In this document: positions 19,089 to 29,103 of the stretch, in pieces | Layout of the letters: every line of letters begins with the position of its first letter | Position numbering within the stretch: the stretch's first letter is position 1 | Assembly: GCF_010993775.1 (NCBI RefSeq) | Contig: NZ_WOTO01000014.1 | Coordinates: 1 to 64,000, forward strand | Reading direction: 5' to 3' | Source of the DNA: Fodinicola feengrottensis | GTDB lineage: Bacteria > Actinomycetota > Actinomycetes > Mycobacteriales > HKI-0501 | DNA: 64,000 bases | Notes under the pieces: model-generated | The model's database searches: none | What the model was told of the DNA's origin: nothing | What the model saw: only the letters and a program-made list of their open reading frames with translations | Program-made: the position numbers and the translations under genes

Positions 19089-19502
19089 ATGCCGCCGCAC
19101 GACCCGCGAAGCGCGGCCGCGGTGCGTCGGGAACTGAGCCGTGAGCTCGGCGCCCGCAGAGTGTCCGCGGACCTCACCGACGATGTCGAGATCCTGGTCT
19201 CGGAGCTGGTCGGCAACGCCGTGCGATATGCGAACCCGCTGCCCGGCGGCGTGCTCCGGATCGCTTGGGAGCTGGCCCGCAACGACGAGGGCCACGAGGT
19301 GACCCTCCGCGTGACTGACGGCGGCGCGATCGACGCCGCCGGTTTCCCGCACCAGATGGATGCTCCGCTGGATTCCGAGACCGGCCGTGGGCTGCGCATC
19401 GTGGCCACTCTGGCCTCGGACTGGGGAGTGGACACCGAGGCCCCCGGCCAGTCGGTGTGGGCCGTGTTGCGGCGCAAGAGCACTCCTCTCGAGGTGGCTT
19501 AG
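19089..19502 (+). CDS. RsbW-like anti-sigma factor/ATP-binding kinase
   Basis: About 137 residues of the HATPase_c_2 type: VEILVSELVGNAVRYANP (N box), VTDGGAIDA (G1-like) and SETGRGLRIVATLASDWGV (G2). Such stand-alone kinase domains bind sigma factors or phosphorylate anti-anti-sigma partners in stress control. ATG 19089 is used, but a better ribosome site (GGAGGGTG) lies before GTGs at 19058 and 19067 in another frame, so the true N-terminus may begin there with a lost base. Divergent from the flavoprotein. Confidence 0.8.
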   Translation: MPPHDPRSAAAVRRELSRELGARRVSADLTDDVEILVSELVGNAVRYANPLPGGVLRIAWELARNDEGHEVTLRVTDGGAIDAAGFPHQMDAPLDSETGRGLRIVATLASDWGVDTEAPGQSVWAVLRRKSTPLEVA

Positions 19503-19604
19503 GTAGCGGGTCGGCCACGCTGAGTCGCTGACCCTGTTTCATCTCTCCACTCTGGTCCATCTACGCTCGCTTGGTTCCCCCGCCGCGACAAAGGAGCCGA
19601 CGCC

Positions 19605-20493
19605 GTGAGCAGAGACCGCATCGCGAGAGCGCCGGGCCCGAAACGTACGCGCTCAGGACAAACGTGAGCAGGACGCTTTCGTTGGCCGGCCGTTCGAAGG
19701 CCTGCAGTCCGAGACCGAATGGGTCGCGATGCGCGAGGTGGTGCCCGCGGCGACCGCGACCGTACGCCTCACCGACTCGGTGGGCGAGCAGCTCGCCGGC
19801 GTCGAGGTCACCCTCGCCACCGTGCTGCCGCTGACCTGGCCCGGCCTGGTCACCCCGGACGGCCGGCGGATGCTCGCGATGCAGTCCCCGGCCCGGTCCG
19901 GTGACCTCAGCCGTGACCTCGCGCAGGCGCTGGAGCTGGCGCTCACCGCGCCGCCGAACCATCGGGTGGTGCTTTCCGGCCTGCCCGGCCGTGGCCGCCG
20001 GCTGCAGGACCTGATCGAGGCCGAGCCGCTGAAGGTGCGGAGCCACCCGAACTTCGACTTCTGGCTGAACACGGTCGAGCCGGCGGACGAGGAGGTCACC
20101 GGTGGGATGAAGCGGGCCAACTCGGTGATGGAGCCGACCGTACGAGTGCAGCCGGACCTCTCGGCGTACTGGTGCCAGACCGGCGGCAAGGCGCAGCTGC
20201 GCTGGGTGCTGCCGTGGCAGGAGGACGCTGCGCTGCAGGCCTTGTCCCGGGTGTACGCGCAGGACCAGCTCACGCTCGGCACCGACTCGCGCTACATCGG
20301 CGCGTACCGGGCGCATGGCCTGCTGATCCCCGTCTGGGACCTGCCTGGCGAGCCGACCGCGGCCGACTGGGAGCCAGTGGTGGGCAGGGTCGCCGAGGCG
20401 CTGACCACGGCCGAGGCCAACGACGAGCCGCTGACCGCTCCCGAGCGGCGCGCCCGGGACGGCCTGCGACTGCGCCAAATGACCCTCCGCTAA
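19605..20493 (+). CDS. DUF5926 family protein
   Basis: GTG 19605 follows AAAGGAGC. A frame break near 19650 must be crossed, after which REQDAFVGRPFEGLQSETEW and VAMREVVPAATATVRL appear, the opening signature of this actinobacterial family. About 296 residues, soluble, with a basic N-terminus (SRDRIARAPGPKR). Function unknown in all members. The gene stands alone, about 80 bases before a large low-complexity gene. Confidence 0.85.
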
Positions 20494-20576
20494 GAGGCTA
20501 TGCGCCGCGCGGATGGCGCCGATCGGCCGCTTGTGGATGGTCGTGCCGGAGCGCTCGCACGACTACCGTACGAGGG

Positions 20577-22745
20577 GTGACCGAGAGCGCGGCGGAACCT
20601 CCTGAGCCCCCGCGGCAACCGGCTGCCCCCGAGCCGCTGGAGCTGCTGGACGCCCTTGCGGCGCCGCTCGACGGCGTCGAGGAGCCTGACGACGGGCTCG
20701 ACCTGTCCGAGGGCGACGCCGAGGCGGTCGAAGCACTGCGGGCCGCGCTCAACCTGCTGCACACGGACCAGTTCGACGACATCGTCGACGCGGTCCGTTC
20801 GGTGGCCCGCGCCGAGCGTCTCCGGCTGTCCACGCCGGAAGGTGTGCAGGCCGCGTTTGCGCAGGTCATCGCCGAGTTGCAGGCTCGGGGCGTACGAGCG
20901 GACGGGCGGCCCATCAGCGGCCCGCAGGATGTGCTCGGCTGGATCGCCCGGGGGATCGACGCGGTCGATCGCGGTGAGGCGTACTTCAATCTCGATCCCG
21001 GCCAGACCGGTGCCGCCCGGATGTTCTGGGAGGGCGACCTCATCGACCCGGGCACCGGCCAGTACGTGGCCGCCGACCCGCAAGCGCCGGCGGGTGAGGG
21101 CAACCGCCTGTCGAACAAGCATTTCGCGACTGTTGTGTCCAGCAAGCTGTGGCAGGAAGGTCAGCCGGCGACCCCGGGTGGAGAGCACCCCGGACGGCCG
21201 GCTGATCGACAAGCTCGGGCTGGGTAGCCGAGCGGTCGGCGACTACCTCTCGGGCGTTTTCGACTCGCTGGAGACCACCGGCGCGGCCGCGGCGGACATG
21301 TCGTTGCTGTGGCGGATTGGCGGCGGCGGCGGAGGCGGTGGATCGGCCGCGCGACCGGTGGCCAAGTCTTTCGCCGACGTGACCCGGCAGGCGCTCTTCA
21401 CCCAATACGGCTTCCAGGCCGGCGAGGCCATCTCGTCCGCCCGACGGGTCGGCGCGGTCGCGCCGGCCGTCGGCGTGGCGACGCAGGGGGTCGCCAGCGG
21501 GTCGATCTATCGCCAGCAGGTCGCGCCACTGCTTCAGCCGTACGCCAAGTCGATCGTCTATTCGAGTCCGGCGGGCGCCGGTGCCGCCGCAGTGGCCGGG
21601 GGAGCCGTCGCGGCTGGTCCAACAGCTGCCGCTGTCGCTGGAGGTGCGGCGGCCTCTGCGGGCGTGGCGGCTGGCGCTTCCGGAGCCGCTGGTGCTGGGG
21701 TGGCCGGTGCTGGCGTGGCCGGCGTTGCGGGTGCGGGCGCCGCTGGGGTGACCGGCGCGGGCGCTGCCGGGGCAGCGGGTGCCGCCGGAGCTGGAGCGGC
21801 CGGGGCAGCTGGTGCTGGTGTGGCTGGTGCCGCTGGGTTGGTCGAAGGCGCTGAGGTCGCTGAAGAGCAGTCCTTGCTGGCCAGGTTGTGGAGTCGCGCC
21901 AAGCCGACCGACTCCGCGGCGCCAGGTGCGGCCGTACCAACCGGTGCCAGCCAGGCGGAGAAGCCCGAACCACCGGTGAAGGCGGGGTTCCGTGGCAACG
22001 CGGCCGCGTCGGTGGATCCGGCCGAGGCAGCGCAGGCCAAGCAGCCCAGCCCCCCCCCCCGCCGGCTGGCCAGCCCACCCCCGCCGAGGCGGTCGCACCC
22101 CGTCCAGCGACTCCGTTGGAGGACCTGGCACCGGTCGAGATCGTCGAGGGTCCGCTCATCGACCTGCGCTCGCCGGCCCGCCAGGAGCCACCAGTGGCCG
22201 GCGGCCCGTCCGCCGGCTCAGGACCACCGCCCGCTGGACCACCGCCCGCTGGCGTCGGCCCCGGGCCAGCGCCGAGTGCGTCGCCACCCACCGCCGCTCC
22301 TGGACCGGCCGCTGGCGGACCTCCGCCGGCCGCGTCGGGAGCCGGGGGTCAGGCCGAGCCGCCGGACGTACGCCCAGCTCAACCCGTTAACCCAGCCCAG
22401 CCCGTCAACTCAGCCCAGGCCATCAACCCAGCCCAGCCCGTTGAAGCGGCCCAGCCGGTCCGTCCAGGCAGGTTCAGCGGTACGCCGCCGGCCGACGATC
22501 CGCGGATACCGCCGCTCGCCGCCCGGCCAGCTGCCGCACCGCCGGCCGGCGAGCTGGCGCCGCTGCCGCCGGCCGACGCCCCCAGCGAGCCCGTGACCTG
22601 CTCGACCGTGCTCGCAAGGCCCGCGAACAGGGCCGGGGTGTGCAGCGACGCGGTGGCACCGGCCAGCAGCCCCCCCCACCCCGAACCCAGAGCCCGCCCC
22701 CCGACCAGCCGCGCCGCGGCCCGCGACCGGGTCACTAAGCGTTAG
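20577..22745 (+). CDS. Large Ala/Gly- and Pro-rich protein, unknown
   Basis: GTG 20577, about 720 residues after breaks near 21180, 22058 (a run of C) and 22600. Residues 1-270 look globular and acidic (DDGLDLSEGDAEAVEALRAA, FNLDPGQTGAARMFWEGDLI). Then comes a Gly run, then a module SFADVTRQALFTQYGFQAGE, then a long Ala/Gly/Val repeat (21580-21850), then a Pro/Ala tail with AQPVNPAQPVN-type repeats and a basic C-terminus. No signal peptide; the Ala/Gly block could be a membrane-inserted or filament-like segment. Family not recognised. Its stop overlaps the convergent phosphatase by four bases. Confidence 0.7.
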
Positions 22746-23446
22746 CGCAGGTGGTCGCAGAGGTTGTAGTCGACCAACCGGCATTCGTCGCCCTTGTCCC
22801 GCCAGCGAGTGACCGACGTGTTGCGCACCGGGTTGTCGCGGATCACCGTACGCAGCTCCCGCTCGTCGAGGCCCTCCAGCACGTAACGCAGCATCAGGAC
22901 GACCGCGTCATGGCCGACCAGCAGGACGCAACGCTCCGGACGCCGGCGGATGTCCGTGAGCACGGCCCGCATGCGGAAGGCGACATCGGCCAGCGACTCG
23001 CCGCCTGGCGGCCGGTAGTAGAGGTCGCCCAGCCGGTCCCGGCGGGCCGACTCGGCCGGGAAGCGGCGCCGGATCGCGGCCGCGGTGAGCAGCTCGAACT
23101 GGCCCATGTCACGGTCTCGGAGCCGCTCGTCGGGCACTGTTGGTACGGCCGGGCCGCCGGACTCGGCGAGGGCCGCGAGGGCCAGCTCGGCGGTCTGCTG
23201 GGCGCGTCGAAAGACCGAGCAATAGACCAGCTGGGGCTGCCGGGACGGTGGCAGGGTGCCGAGCCAGCGGCCGAGCGCGGCCGACTGCCCCCGACCCGTC
23301 TCGGTGAGCAGGACGTCGGCGTCCCGGTCCGGCATCCCGACCGGCTCGACGCCGGTCCGGTCGGCCAGGCCGAAGGCCGCGTTGGCCTCGCTCTGCCCAT
23401 GTCGTACGGCGATGATCTCGCGCCCGTCGGCGTCCGCTGTGATCAT
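22742..23446 (-). CDS. Histidine phosphatase family protein
   Basis: 234 residues. The RHGQSEAN motif near residue 15 holds the phospho-accepting His; DERLRDRDMGQFELL follows with the catalytic acid, and LLVGHDAVVLMLRYVL holds the second His. Phosphoglycerate-mutase fold, broad phosphatase. It lies 27 bases downstream of arcA on the same strand, so the two are likely co-transcribed. Substrate unknown. Confidence 0.9.
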   Translation of the reverse strand: MITADADGREIIAVRHGQSEANAAFGLADRTGVEPVGMPDRDADVLLTETGRGQSAALGRWLGTLPPSRQPQLVYCSVFRRAQQTAELALAALAESGGPAVPTVPDERLRDRDMGQFELLTAAAIRRRFPAESARRDRLGDLYYRPPGGESLADVAFRMRAVLTDIRRRPERCVLLVGHDAVVLMLRYVLEGLDERELRTVIRDNPVRNTSVTRWRDKGDECRLVDYNLCDHLR

Positions 23447-23473
23447 CCCCGGCCCCCGGTCGTGTCCGGCCGG

Positions 23474-24703
23474 CTACCGCGGCAGCGGGTCGCGGGTGAT
23501 GGGGCAGGACATACAGCGCGGCCCGCCCCGGCCGCTGCCCAGTTCCGAGCCGGCGATCCGGACCACTTCGACGCCGGCCTCTTCCAGCCGCGCGTTGGTC
23601 TCGATGTTCCGCTCGTACGCCACCGCGAGGCGCGGCGCGATACAGAGTGTGTTGTTGCCGTCGTCCCACTGCTCGCGCTCGGCGGTCACCGGGTCCAGCC
23701 CGGTGTCGATCACCCGCAGGGTGTCGATCCGCATCGCCTTCGCGGCCGCCGTCAGGAACGGCTCCGGGCCGCTCAGCTGGCTGACCGAGCCCGGCTCGGG
23801 ACCGGCGGTCATGGTGTAGGCACAGAGGCTGTCGGCGATGTTCGGATACATCACCACCGCGTCCACGTCGACCATCGTGCAAACCGTGTCCAGGTGCATG
23901 GTGGCCCGCTCCTGGGCGATCGGCAGCACCAGCAGGGTGTGCGCCAGGCCACGCTCGAAGACCCGCTGGGCGAGCCGCTCGGCGCCGGCCGACGTGGTCC
24001 GCTCGCCGACCCCGACGGCGATCACGCCAGGGGCCAGCAGCAGCACGTCCCCACCTTCGACGTGTTCGAACTCCGGCTCGTACACCAGTTCGGTGCCGGC
24101 GAACCGTGGGTGGTACGTGTAAATCGCCCTGGTCAGGGTCGTTTCCCTGGACCGGGCCGGCATCGCGAAGCTGGTCACCGCGACCTGGCCAGCGATCCAG
24201 ACGCTGGAGTCGCGGGTGAACAGCACGTTCGGCAGTGGGTTGATGATGAAGTCGTGGTCGTCCATCAACGTGTAGGTGAGGGTGTCCCGGCCGGTCCGTA
24301 GTTCGTGGTGCGCGAGCCCGGCGATCAGCACCTCGGCCAGCGCGTCCGGGTCGAGGGTGTCCAGCAGGGCGCCGACCGCCCGGCGGAGCCCGATGCCCAG
24401 CCGCGGATCGGCGAGCACCGCCTCGGTGACCTCGGTCCGAGCGTCCGCGACGGTGAGCGTCTCGCGGATCAGGTCCGTCACGTAGACGACCTCGACGCCG
24501 TGGCCGCGCAACGCGTCAGCGAACGCATCGTGTTCCTCCTGCGCGCGCCCGACCCACGGGATCCCGTCGAACAGCAGGTCGTCGTTGTTGCGAGGGGTCA
24601 GCCGTTTCAGCTCCGCGCCGGGCCGGTGCAGCATCACGGTGCGCAGCCGGCCGACCTCGCTGTCGGCATAAGGGGCAGGTGCAGCGGTCACAGCCAGAAC
24701 CAT
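23474..24703 (-). CDS. arcA: Arginine deiminase
   Basis: Converts arginine to citrulline and ammonia. 409 residues, full length. Motifs: FTRDSSVW, FEHVEGGDVLLL, ERATMHLDTVCTMVD (catalytic His/Asp), QWDDGNNTL and the C-terminal GRGGPRCMSCP with the nucleophilic Cys. No carbamoyltransferase or carbamate kinase gene is nearby, so it is a stand-alone arcA as in many actinobacteria, giving ammonia for acid tolerance or arginine catabolism. Confidence 0.95.
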   Translation of the reverse strand: MVLAVTAAPAPYADSEVGRLRTVMLHRPGAELKRLTPRNNDDLLFDGIPWVGRAQEEHDAFADALRGHGVEVVYVTDLIRETLTVADARTEVTEAVLADPRLGIGLRRAVGALLDTLDPDALAEVLIAGLAHHELRTGRDTLTYTLMDDHDFIINPLPNVLFTRDSSVWIAGQVAVTSFAMPARSRETTLTRAIYTYHPRFAGTELVYEPEFEHVEGGDVLLLAPGVIAVGVGERTTSAGAERLAQRVFERGLAHTLLVLPIAQERATMHLDTVCTMVDVDAVVMYPNIADSLCAYTMTAGPEPGSVSQLSGPEPFLTAAAKAMRIDTLRVIDTGLDPVTAEREQWDDGNNTLCIAPRLAVAYERNIETNARLEEAGVEVVRIAGSELGSGRGGPRCMSCPITRDPLPR

Positions 24704-25066
24704 AGGCTTTGGCGGCGGTTCTGGTTATTCAGGAGCATGGTCTGTCGGCTTCCCTTCCGGGCATGGTCACCTTGTTCGGTACGCATAAAGTTAGGCGCGG
24801 GACGCATAACTTCGGCAAATGTAACTCTGAATCCGAATTGTACGGTATATCGCTATTAGTACTATTCGCTAGAAAAGTCCGCTGACCTGCGCCGATGTGT
24901 AACGAGATGGCGTACGACACACGAAAAGCACAGTGTCGTCTTGTGTGGAGAACGCAACTTACCGTCGGTTCTCAGCAGAAATAACGAGATTTACGCGCCC
25001 TTGGTTGTTGTTGCGAGTGCCAGGCCGGTAATCTGCGGCGCCAAGGAACAGTGCCAAAGGAGTCAC
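24704..25066. other. A+T-richer regulatory gap before the secreted-protein genes
   Basis: 363 bases, visibly richer in A+T than the coding DNA (for example TATATCGCTATTAGTACTATT near 24848). It separates arcA from the secreted protein gene and should contain both promoters. The last bases carry AAAGGAGTCAC, the ribosome site of the secreted protein. I found no riboswitch core that I can name. Confidence 0.4.
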
Positions 25067-26119
25067 GTGCTGGATCTGCTCGGCCCGACACGGTGCGGTG
25101 TCAGCACCGCGCTGTGTCGTGCGCGCGGCAGCCGGACAGCACGGGCGGCGCTCGCGGTCGCCGGACTCGCGGCCGGATTCTGGCTCGCCGCCTCCCTTTC
25201 GCACAGCGGCGTCGCGTACGCCGACACCGTGTCGACTCAGCCGACGACATCGGTGACGGACGTGGTCGCCGCGGTGAGCGCTCCCACGGACCAGCCGTCG
25301 CTGCCGGCTCTGGGCCCGGTCTCGTCAACCGTCGGCCAGGTCACCGGCAGCACGACGGCCGCCGGTTCGGCGCCGGCTGACAGTCCGGTCGCCGACAGCA
25401 AGGTCACCGGCGACAAGCCTGCGGTGGACACGACCGGCTCCACGCCGTCCCCGTCCAGCGGCCTGCTCGGTGGCCTTGTTGGTGGCTCGGGAGGCGGTTC
25501 GTCGGCGGTTGGCTCAGTGGGCGGCCTCACCTCGGGGCTGACCGGCTCGGTGACCGATCTGGTCAGCCGGCCTGGCCATAGGCTCCGGTCGATCGTGGCC
25601 GCGGTCGTACGGCCAGCGGCGTTATCGCCCTCGCTGCCGATCGTCGACGACCCAGGCGACTCGCCGATGCCGATCCTGAACGGCTACCCCGGGCACCTGC
25701 CGTGCTGCCTCCCGGACCTGCCGTGGCCAGCGCCGTGGCACCCGGCCCCGCCGGCCGGTCAGCCGATCGGCGGCGGCCACTCCGGCGGCCACCCGATCCC
25801 GGTCGGCACCCCAGTTCTGGCTTTCCCCACTGCGCCACGGGCCTCCCGGGCCGCGGTGCAGGTGCCACGTACCGCCGCCATAGCGCCGGTCGTGGCGCAG
25901 CTTCTCAGCGCGTCCGGATCGCCGTCCGGACCGGGGCCCGCCCCGGTGCAGCCGGCGTTCATGGTGGCGTCCGTCTCCGGCCACTCCGGCTCGGACTCGA
26001 GCGCCTGGCTCGATCCACTTCGCTCGTCAGGGCTGGGGTTCGAAGCTGCTGGGCCGGTTGGTTCAGATGATCTTTTCATCTTGCATACCACCGCCAAGCC
26101 GTCAGTCTCTCCGGACTGA
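25067..26119 (+). CDS. Secreted Ala/Ser/Pro-rich protein, unknown
   Basis: GTG 25067 after AAAGGAGTCAC. A long signal peptide (basic start, then ALAVAGLAAGFWLAASLSHS) ends at about GVAYA. The mature part (about 300 residues) is low-complexity Ser/Thr/Gly/Pro with GLLGGLVGGSGGGSS and a Cys pair in GHLPCCLPDLPWPAPW. No LPXTG-type C-terminus and no closing membrane helix, so it is released or bound non-covalently. It precedes the repeat surface protein by 105 bases in the same direction. No known family. Confidence 0.7.
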   Translation: MLDLLGPTRCGVSTALCRARGSRTARAALAVAGLAAGFWLAASLSHSGVAYADTVSTQPTTSVTDVVAAVSAPTDQPSLPALGPVSSTVGQVTGSTTAAGSAPADSPVADSKVTGDKPAVDTTGSTPSPSSGLLGGLVGGSGGGSSAVGSVGGLTSGLTGSVTDLVSRPGHRLRSIVAAVVRPAALSPSLPIVDDPGDSPMPILNGYPGHLPCCLPDLPWPAPWHPAPPAGQPIGGGHSGGHPIPVGTPVLAFPTAPRASRAAVQVPRTAAIAPVVAQLLSASGSPSGPGPAPVQPAFMVASVSGHSGSDSSAWLDPLRSSGLGFEAAGPVGSDDLFILHTTAKPSVSPD

Positions 26120-26224
26120 GTTGCTTCCCCTTGAGTCGAGATGCCTGTCCACGATGGCCAGCGCACCGGTTGTCGACTCTCTGCGCTTGACCACATGCCA
26201 AGTGACAAGAAGGGCCTTGGAACT

Positions 26225-28331
26225 GTGAACAAATGGGTTCGCCGATCGCTGGAGACAGCGATCCTGACCGCCGGGTTCGTGGCAGTGGGGGCTGGCGCGG
26301 CACACGCCGCCGATGCCACCGCCCCCACGGACGCTGCCGGCACGCTGACGGACGTGGCTCACGCCGCGCCGATTCAGCTTCCCAGCACCACCAACGTCAC
26401 CTCGCTGGTCAGCTCCTCGACCCAGCAGGTGACCCAGACCGCCAGTCGTACGGTGCACGTGCTCACCCAGCAGGGTGGCAAGGCCACCCCCGGGCAAGCA
26501 CTGCAGATCGCGCACAACCAGTCCGCGGTCGACGCGGCCAAGGCCGCCGCCAAGAAGGCTGCCGCCGCCGCGTACCAGGCGAGGCACTCCGCTCAGGCGG
26601 CCGCCGCCCTGCAGCAGCCGACCCTGCACATCACCACCGATGCCGGCCACTACGGCGTGCACGGCCAGGCCGGCCCCGCGGTCGGTGGCGGTGACCTGGT
26701 AGCACCAGGCCTGCCGGCACTGCAGCAGCCGGCGCTCCCGGGCGTACCGGACCTGGGCGGCCTGCCCAGCCTGCCGGGCACGCCGGATCTCGGGTCCCTC
26801 CCGAGCTGCTGCCGAACCTCGGTGCGCTGCCGGCCGCTCCCACGCTGCCGAGCCTGCCGGGCACGGGTGCTCTCCCGAGCGCGCCGACCCTGCCGAGTCT
26901 GCCGAGTTTGGGTTCGTTGCCGTCGGCTCCGACGCTGCCCACTTTGGGGGAGCTGCCCAGCCTGCCCAGCCTGCCGGGTACGGGTGTGCTGCCGAGTGCG
27001 CCGACCCTGCAGAGCGCCCCCGCCTCGTCGCCCCTGCCGGGGTTGCCGAGTCTGGACGGCCTGCCGAGCCTGAACGGCCTGCCGGCACTGCCGAGCCTGC
27101 CGTCGCTCAGCCAGCCGGACCTTGGCGCGCTGCCCGGCCTGCCAGCGTTGCCGGCGGCCGGTCTGCCGGAGCTTGGTTCGCTGCCGGCCGTACCGTCGCT
27201 GCCCGGTCTGCCGGAGCTCGGCTCGTTGCCGTCCGCTCCGTCGCTGCCGAGCCTGGGCGACCTGCCGACGCTGGGTTCGCTGCCAAGCCTGCCCGGCACC
27301 GGTGTATTGCCCAGCACGCCGAGCCTGCCGGGGCTGCCCAGCCTCGGTGGCCTGCCGAGCCTGGGTGGCCTGCCGAGTCTGGGTGATCTGCCAAGTCTTG
27401 GTTCGCTTCCGAGCCTCGGTGACCTGCCGGCGACCGGCCTGCCGGCGTTGCCGGACCCGGGCACGGTGGTAGGCGGTGTGGTGTCCGAGCTGCCCAGCCT
27501 GGGTGCGCTGCCCACGCTGCCGTCGCTCCCGGAGCTGCCCACCGCGGGCTTCCTGCCGAACGCCCCGACAGCTCCCAGCCTGCCGAGCCTTGGCGGCCTG
27601 GGTGACCTGCTCGGCGGTGTTCCGGTGGTGGGTGACCTGCTGGGTGGCAACACCATGCACCCGGACCTGCACGGCGCGGAGGACCTGCCCATCCTGGGCA
27701 GCGTCAAGTCCCTACTGGGCGGTCTGACCGGCACCTTGACCGAGACGACCACGCATCTGGTCGCCCCGGCGCAGGTCAAGCAGTCGCACGCGAATCCCGT
27801 ACAGGAGGTCGCTGGCACGTTGGGTGACACGGTGACCGGCCTCGGCCACACCGTGAACACCCTCGGCCAGACGCTCGACAAGACGACCAACTCGTTGCTC
27901 GGCGGCGAGACCCAGACCTCGCTGCCGGGCCTCGGCAGCACGGTCGGCGGCGTCGGTCGGTCGGCGGCGGCACCGAGGACCTGGGCACCATGTGCCACGG
28001 CGTCGGCGGCGCGCACACCGCTCCGGTCACCGGTCTGCCGAGTCTGCCCACCCAGGGCGGCACGAACGGCACCGGCACCATGGTCGGCGGCGTCTCCGGC
28101 GTCTTCACCCCTTCCAGCCCGACGACCGTCCCGCAGTCCGGTCCGGTCAACGGGACCGGCTCGCAGGTCAGCCAGGTGCCGACCGGTGCGCCGGAGACCG
28201 GCGGCGGCTCGACCGCGCTCGCCGGTGACGCCACCAACGGTGGCATGGAGGGCGCACTGCTCGCTGGTGGTCTGCTGATCGGGGCTGCCGCGGCGGCCGA
28301 GGTGCTTCGCCGGCGTACCCGGCGGGCATGA
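26225..28331 (+). CDS. Leu-Pro repeat surface protein with sorting-signal-like C-terminus
   Basis: GTG 26225 begins a signal peptide (NKWVRRSLETAILTAGFVAVGAGAAHA, cut after AHA). About 700 residues after breaks near 26805 and 27960. Next is an Ala/Lys helix with AAKAAAKKAAAAAYQAR, then about 290 residues of GLPSLGSLPSL-type repeats. A Thr/Gly/Leu region follows (NPVQEVAGTLGDTVTGLG), and the end reads PTGAPETGGG, a short linker, the helix GALLAGGLLIGAAAAAEVL and RRRTRRA. That end resembles a sortase sorting signal with PETGG as variant motif. The stop overlaps the sortase start (ATGA). A wall-linked or cell-surface structural protein is likely. Confidence 0.8.
26735..27610 (+). repeat. Leu-Pro-Ser/Gly-Leu pentapeptide-like repeat region
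   Basis: Dozens of degenerate units of the LPSLG/LPSLP type with a period of five to six residues, written with CTGCCG-AGC-CTG cores. The in-phase Pro spacing predicts an extended or beta-spiral surface rod. Similar DNA units make this stretch prone to slippage and to sequence error. Confidence 0.85.
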
Positions 28332-28969
28332 GCGGTTTAGATCGCAGGCGACGCTTCGCCATGGTGGTGGCGGCCCTCGTGGTCTTCGCCGTCGTGGCGG
28401 CGTTCGGCTATGGCCTGGTGTCCCTGTTCGCGGGGACATCAGGCTCCCGGTCGGCGGCCAGCGATGCTGGTACGCCGGCCGGCGGCTCGACCGCCGCTGC
28501 CGTCACGACCCTGTCGTACTCGCCCCCCACGCACCTGACCATCGCGGCCATCGGAGTGGACGGCGCGTTGCAGCAGGCGGTCGGCGTCGACAGCGCCCGG
28601 AACACCCTGCAGCTGCCGGCCAAAGTGGCCCAAGCCGCGTGGTTCAGCAACTCCAAGACTCCCGGACAGGCCGGCCCGACGGTCATCATCGGCTACATCT
28701 CGTCCGGTGCGAAGAAACCCGGCGTGTTCGCCAAGATGGCCGAGCTGCGGCCCGGCGGCGAGATCCGGGTCACCCGTACGGACGCGAAGACCGTCGTCTT
28801 CACCGTCGACAGCATCACCGAATATCCGCTCAACCAGATGCCGACCGACAAGGTCTTTGCCGCCACCGCGGCTCCGACACTGCGGATCATCACCTGCGGC
28901 GGCTCGCTGCATGACGCGTCGACCGCCAGCAACGTGGTCGTCTACGCCCACATGACAGGGACCGGCTGA
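28328..28969 (+). CDS. Class F sortase homologue lacking two catalytic residues
   Basis: 213 residues: N-terminal membrane anchor (FAMVVAALVVFAVVAAFGYG), a Ser/Ala linker, then a class F sortase domain (LTIAAIGVDGALQQAVGV, AAWFSNSKTPGQAGPTVIIG, LRIITCGGS). The Cys of the ITCGG motif is present. The catalytic His, normally in a GHV/GHI motif, is Tyr here (TVIIGYIS), and no Arg follows the Cys before SNVVVYA, where class F enzymes carry it. ATGA overlap with the repeat protein implies that protein is its partner. It may be an inactive scaffold, an enzyme with altered chemistry, or affected by a C-to-T error in the His codon. Confidence 0.8.
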   Translation: MSGLDRRRRFAMVVAALVVFAVVAAFGYGLVSLFAGTSGSRSAASDAGTPAGGSTAAAVTTLSYSPPTHLTIAAIGVDGALQQAVGVDSARNTLQLPAKVAQAAWFSNSKTPGQAGPTVIIGYISSGAKKPGVFAKMAELRPGGEIRVTRTDAKTVVFTVDSITEYPLNQMPTDKVFAATAAPTLRIITCGGSLHDASTASNVVVYAHMTGTG

Positions 28970-28988
28970 CCCGCTCGCACCGGAAAGT

Positions 28989-29021
28989 GGCGCCCCCGAG
29001 TCGATCCTTCTCGGGGGCGCC
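28989..29021. terminator. Terminator after the sortase operon
   Basis: Perfect 12-bp arms (GGCGCCCCCGAG at 28989-29000 and its complement at 29010-29021) around a 9-base loop, 20 bases after the sortase stop. No T tract. Confidence 0.8.
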
Positions 29022-29103
29022 GACATTTCGGTGGCGCTGGCGCGCTCACCGCGGCCTGGGCATCCAGGCGTACGAGCGAGCGAAAAACAGATAGGCTCAT
29101 CCG

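Noticed and set aside
26102..27088. Long minus-strand reading frames opposite the Leu-Pro repeat gene
   Set aside because: They mirror the repeat of the plus-strand gene and have no ribosome site, signal peptide or family motif; strong codon bias favours the plus strand.
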